A stretch of DNA of 64,000 nucleotides from Typhlomys cinereus (Eukaryota; Chordata; Mammalia; Rodentia; Platacanthomyidae): NCBI GenBank assembly GCA_023101885.1, contig JALPQD010000026.1, forward strand, positions 10,602,153 through 10,666,152, given 5' to 3'. A model generated the notes under the pieces. That model saw only the letters and a list, made by a program, of their open reading frames with translations. It had not been told where the DNA came from and did not search any database. Made by a program: the position numbers and the translations under genes. Below are positions 61,580 to 64,000 of this stretch, piece after piece; positions within the stretch are counted from its first letter, which is position 1; every line of letters begins with the position of its first letter.

Positions 61580-62380
61580 GACTCAGTATTTGAAATAAAA
61601 ATATTGTAAGGAACATAAATAGTAGCAAGTAATATAAAGGATTTATATTCAGAATGTATAAAGAACCATAGATCAATTATAAGACAGATTACCTACTTTT
61701 TAAATAGGTAAGATATCCAAGCAAGTATTTTTCACCCAAAAATAGTACAAATAGTTAAGAGGTACAGGAAAGTACATTCCAGATCATTAAGTCTCAGGAA
61801 AATTCTTTGTAAATCATGAGTCTCACTACACAGATGACTATAAAGGCCAAGATTGCTAGGTAAAAACGCAGAGAAACCGGAGCCCTCAATGCAAAGCTCA
61901 TGCAACCCAGCAACTGCTAGGTTTCCGTCCAAGAGAAACAAAAACCTGTGTCCACATAAAACTTGCACACAACTGTTGGCGCAATATTATTGATAATTCA
62001 ATTTTCCACTAACTATCCAATAGATAAACAAATCATCATACGTGCGCGCCACAAAATAAAAAGCAAGCCAGCAAATTCCAGGGACCTGTTGCATCATGGA
62101 AGAGTGTCAGTGAACCATAAAAGGAATCGGAACTGAATCCTGTTGATGGTGTCGCTGCACCAGCATGCTGCTTTCAGAAAAGGCAAATTCATAGATAGGA
62201 GGAGCAGCTCAGCGCTTACTGAGGCTAGCTAGCTACGGGAGTGTAGGCTCACCACAAATGGGCAACAGAACTTCTGAGGCGATGGGAATATTCTGATTGT
62301 GATAATGGCAGTACAAAGTGTTGCTCAATTGTGTACTTACCAGAGGTGAATTTCAAAATAAGCAAATTTTACTCCCAGAT
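61580..62380 (+). mobile_element. Old L1 ORF2 end and 3' UTR
   Basis: 'aaggatttatattcagaatg', 'tataaagaaccatagatcaa', 'gtccaagagaaacaaaaacc', 'tgtgtccacataaaacttgc', 'atgggaatattctgattgtg' and 'aattgtgtacttaccagagg' follow the end of old mammalian L1 in order. This closes the L1 begun near 57.2 kb. Confidence 0.85.
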
Positions 62381-62384
62381 ACCT

Positions 62385-63000
62385 GTTCAAAAATCAGGAT
62401 CGAGGCCTGCGCAATACAGTTGCGTGCTCTGGGGCCTCGTCTGCCTCTGAGGTCCCTACCTGTCTTTGACTCCCCCCTCCCATCTCTAAAGTGCTTTGTC
62501 CTCTGATGAGTCTTTCCCACCTCCTGTCCTCAGGTGAGTATATACACGAGCTGAGGGTTTGCTGCTACTGGGACCCTCTACTTTAGGCTGCCAAATCCCC
62601 TCCCACAAATGTGGGTTGATATCCAAAAGACTGCAGTGTTTTTTCAATTCTCTTCTGGTTTAATCTGACATCATAAGGTCTTGTGTGAGACTTAGTTTCT
62701 GCTTGATGTCAGCAGGCCCCAAGTCCACTCACACCATGGTATCTACTTACTCCAGATACTTTGTGAGATTGAGGGAGCAAGGAACAGAGGAAGATGATGC
62801 ATGCTACACACATGTGACAATTTGACAGGGTGCACGCGAGGCCCTTATGCTCATGTCCCTGAGCTTCCTGTGGAATTTTTACAGGTCCCTCCCTTGCATG
62901 GCCCATGCCCTCTCTTGTTTTTTCCTTCCATCCTCCACTCCTTCATCAGTATACGTGCCTGTGCGCGCACACACACACACACACACCCCACACACCTTTT
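62385..63000. other. Unassigned sequence with a short (CA)n
   Basis: (CA)n at about 62968-62990. No repeat body or exon recognised. Confidence 0.5.
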
Positions 63001-63004
63001 TCAT

Positions 63005-63110
63005 CTTGTAAGGATCAGCTCAGAAATCTTCTCTGAGCCCTTACGCCCTTCCATTCCATCTGGTTCGCCTTGACATTGTCTCAGATCATATCAGCCAAGT
63101 TTCTAAATTG
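63005..63110 (+). repeat. L2-like fragment
   Basis: 'atcagctcagaaatcttctc', 'tgagcccttacgcccttcca' and 'tgacattgtctcagatcata' resemble the L2 3' region (ctcaaatgtcacctcctc... ccttccctgacc). Confidence 0.4.
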
Positions 63111-63399
63111 AAAGTCACTCACACACACAGAGAAGGCTCCAGATGATTTAAGCAAAGAAGACATTTGTGGAAAGAGATTAGACTGTCGGAAAATAAGCAG
63201 CATCAGAGACTGGGCAGTGAAACTTCCACTCTAGAACCCGATGAGGGAACATCCTGCGTCTGCCATCACTATCCCAGAAAACTGGAGATTGAGTTGCCAG
63301 TGCAGTCTCCACCTCACAAACAGGATCCACCTGCCACGACCCCTGCAGGGATTCCCATCATCATGGTTTTCTTAGCAATAAGGATATTTTTTGTAGAGT

Positions 63400-63605
63400 G
63401 TTTTCTTTTTCGGTTTGGTATGGGTTGGGCTTGTTTTTTGAGATGGGGCCGACGGCCTTTAACCTGTGATTCTTTTGCCTCCCTATCCCAAGTGCTGGGA
63501 CAATGGGCACCTGCCACTATGTCTGATCTATATGATGCTAGGGACTGGGGCCAGGGCTTCCTGCATACTAGGCTACCATTGCAGGACTTACTCTGGAAAA
63601 ATTTC
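63400..63605 (-). mobile_element. B4/B1-ID composite SINE, reverse
   Basis: 'tttttgagatggggccgacg', 'cctccctatcccaagtgctg', 'ggacaatgggcacctgccac' (reversed B1-like half), then 'gatgctagggactggggcca' and 'ctgcatactaggctaccatt' (reversed ID-like head). Confidence 0.7.
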
Positions 63606-63609
63606 TCAG

Positions 63610-64000
63610 ACACCCATTAGGGTGGGGAAGAGAAGTTTAATTCACCAGCAGTCTGCAGTCGAGATCACTCTCCGAGGACTCCAGCCTTGAATTCAGCTTG
63701 TTCTTTCATTTAATACTAAAGCAGGGCAGAGGTGGAGCTAGTAAAGCGGCACTTTTCAGAAACAGAAGCCAAGGTTACTAAGTGTCAGCAGGGCAGGCTG
63801 GCTGCCGAGGGCACCCACTGCCTTGGTGATATTCCTACCAGGTCCAGGTCCAGAGAAGGGGGAGTGGGAGTCAGGTGGTGTCTCTGAAACATCCTTACTT
63901 GACTGCCTTGGAATTGCAGTAATTTTCCATCTCAACTTTTGCTAGCAGTAACTCAACAGTTTATATTTTTTCTGCCTCACAAGCACTCTGCAAACTGCAA
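63610..64000. other. Unassigned sequence at window end
   Basis: No recognisable repeat or exon. Confidence 0.45.

Noticed and set aside
63165..63620. Plus-strand open frame of 151 codons
   Set aside because: Its second half is a reversed B4/B1-ID SINE; the first half has no pattern.

Overview
This is mammalian genomic DNA, almost certainly from a rodent of the mouse-related clade. The evidence is a rodent-type LINE-1 tail, B1 (7SL-derived) and B4-like composite SINEs, ID-like heads, rodent MaLR-type LTRs, and many (CA)n, (GA)n and (TTTC)n microsatellites. These sit on an older layer of MIR, L2, Tigger and old L1 fossils shared by all mammals. The most distinctive component is an abundant tRNA-derived SINE with a poly-A-signal tail (T+ class, like B2 of mice or Dip of jerboas). 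It is not the standard mouse or rat B2 sequence. The lineage guess (possibly a jerboa, jumping mouse or relative) is inference.

I find no protein-coding exon of a host gene that I can defend. Nearly all open frames are short and chance, or run through microsatellites. The exceptions are decayed LINE-1 ORF2 frames at 10.4-11.4 kb (minus strand) and 58.0-62.4 kb (plus strand). No functional tRNA, rRNA, snRNA or CRISPR array was seen. The window reads as intergenic or deep intronic.

Layout. 0-9 kb: MIR pieces, one enhancer-like block near 0.75 kb, a MaLR LTR at 2.9 kb, young SINEs at 4.5 and 7.9 kb. 9.1-11.5 kb: a (TTTC)n/(TTTA)n tract and a 5'-truncated rodent L1. 11.6-26 kb: mostly unique DNA with scattered MIR, L2 and LTR relics and a minisatellite at 24.9 kb. 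26.1-28.1 kb: a Tigger-like DNA transposon broken by SINEs. 28-38 kb: SINE-rich, with a strong CTCF-type motif at 30.17 kb. 38-50 kb: relatively repeat-poor, with several enhancer-like blocks; the best is a TAAT-rich block at 45.84-46.22 kb. 50-57 kb: SINE and LTR pile-ups and a local rearrangement with a 54-bp perfect inverted repeat. 57.2-62.4 kb: one old L1 shattered by later insertions, which gives a relative order of activity.

Repeats are identified by recognition of family sequence, not by a database search, so element borders are approximate (tens of bases) unless target-site duplications are given. Claims of conserved non-coding DNA are inferences from composition and motif content; a multi-species alignment would decide them.
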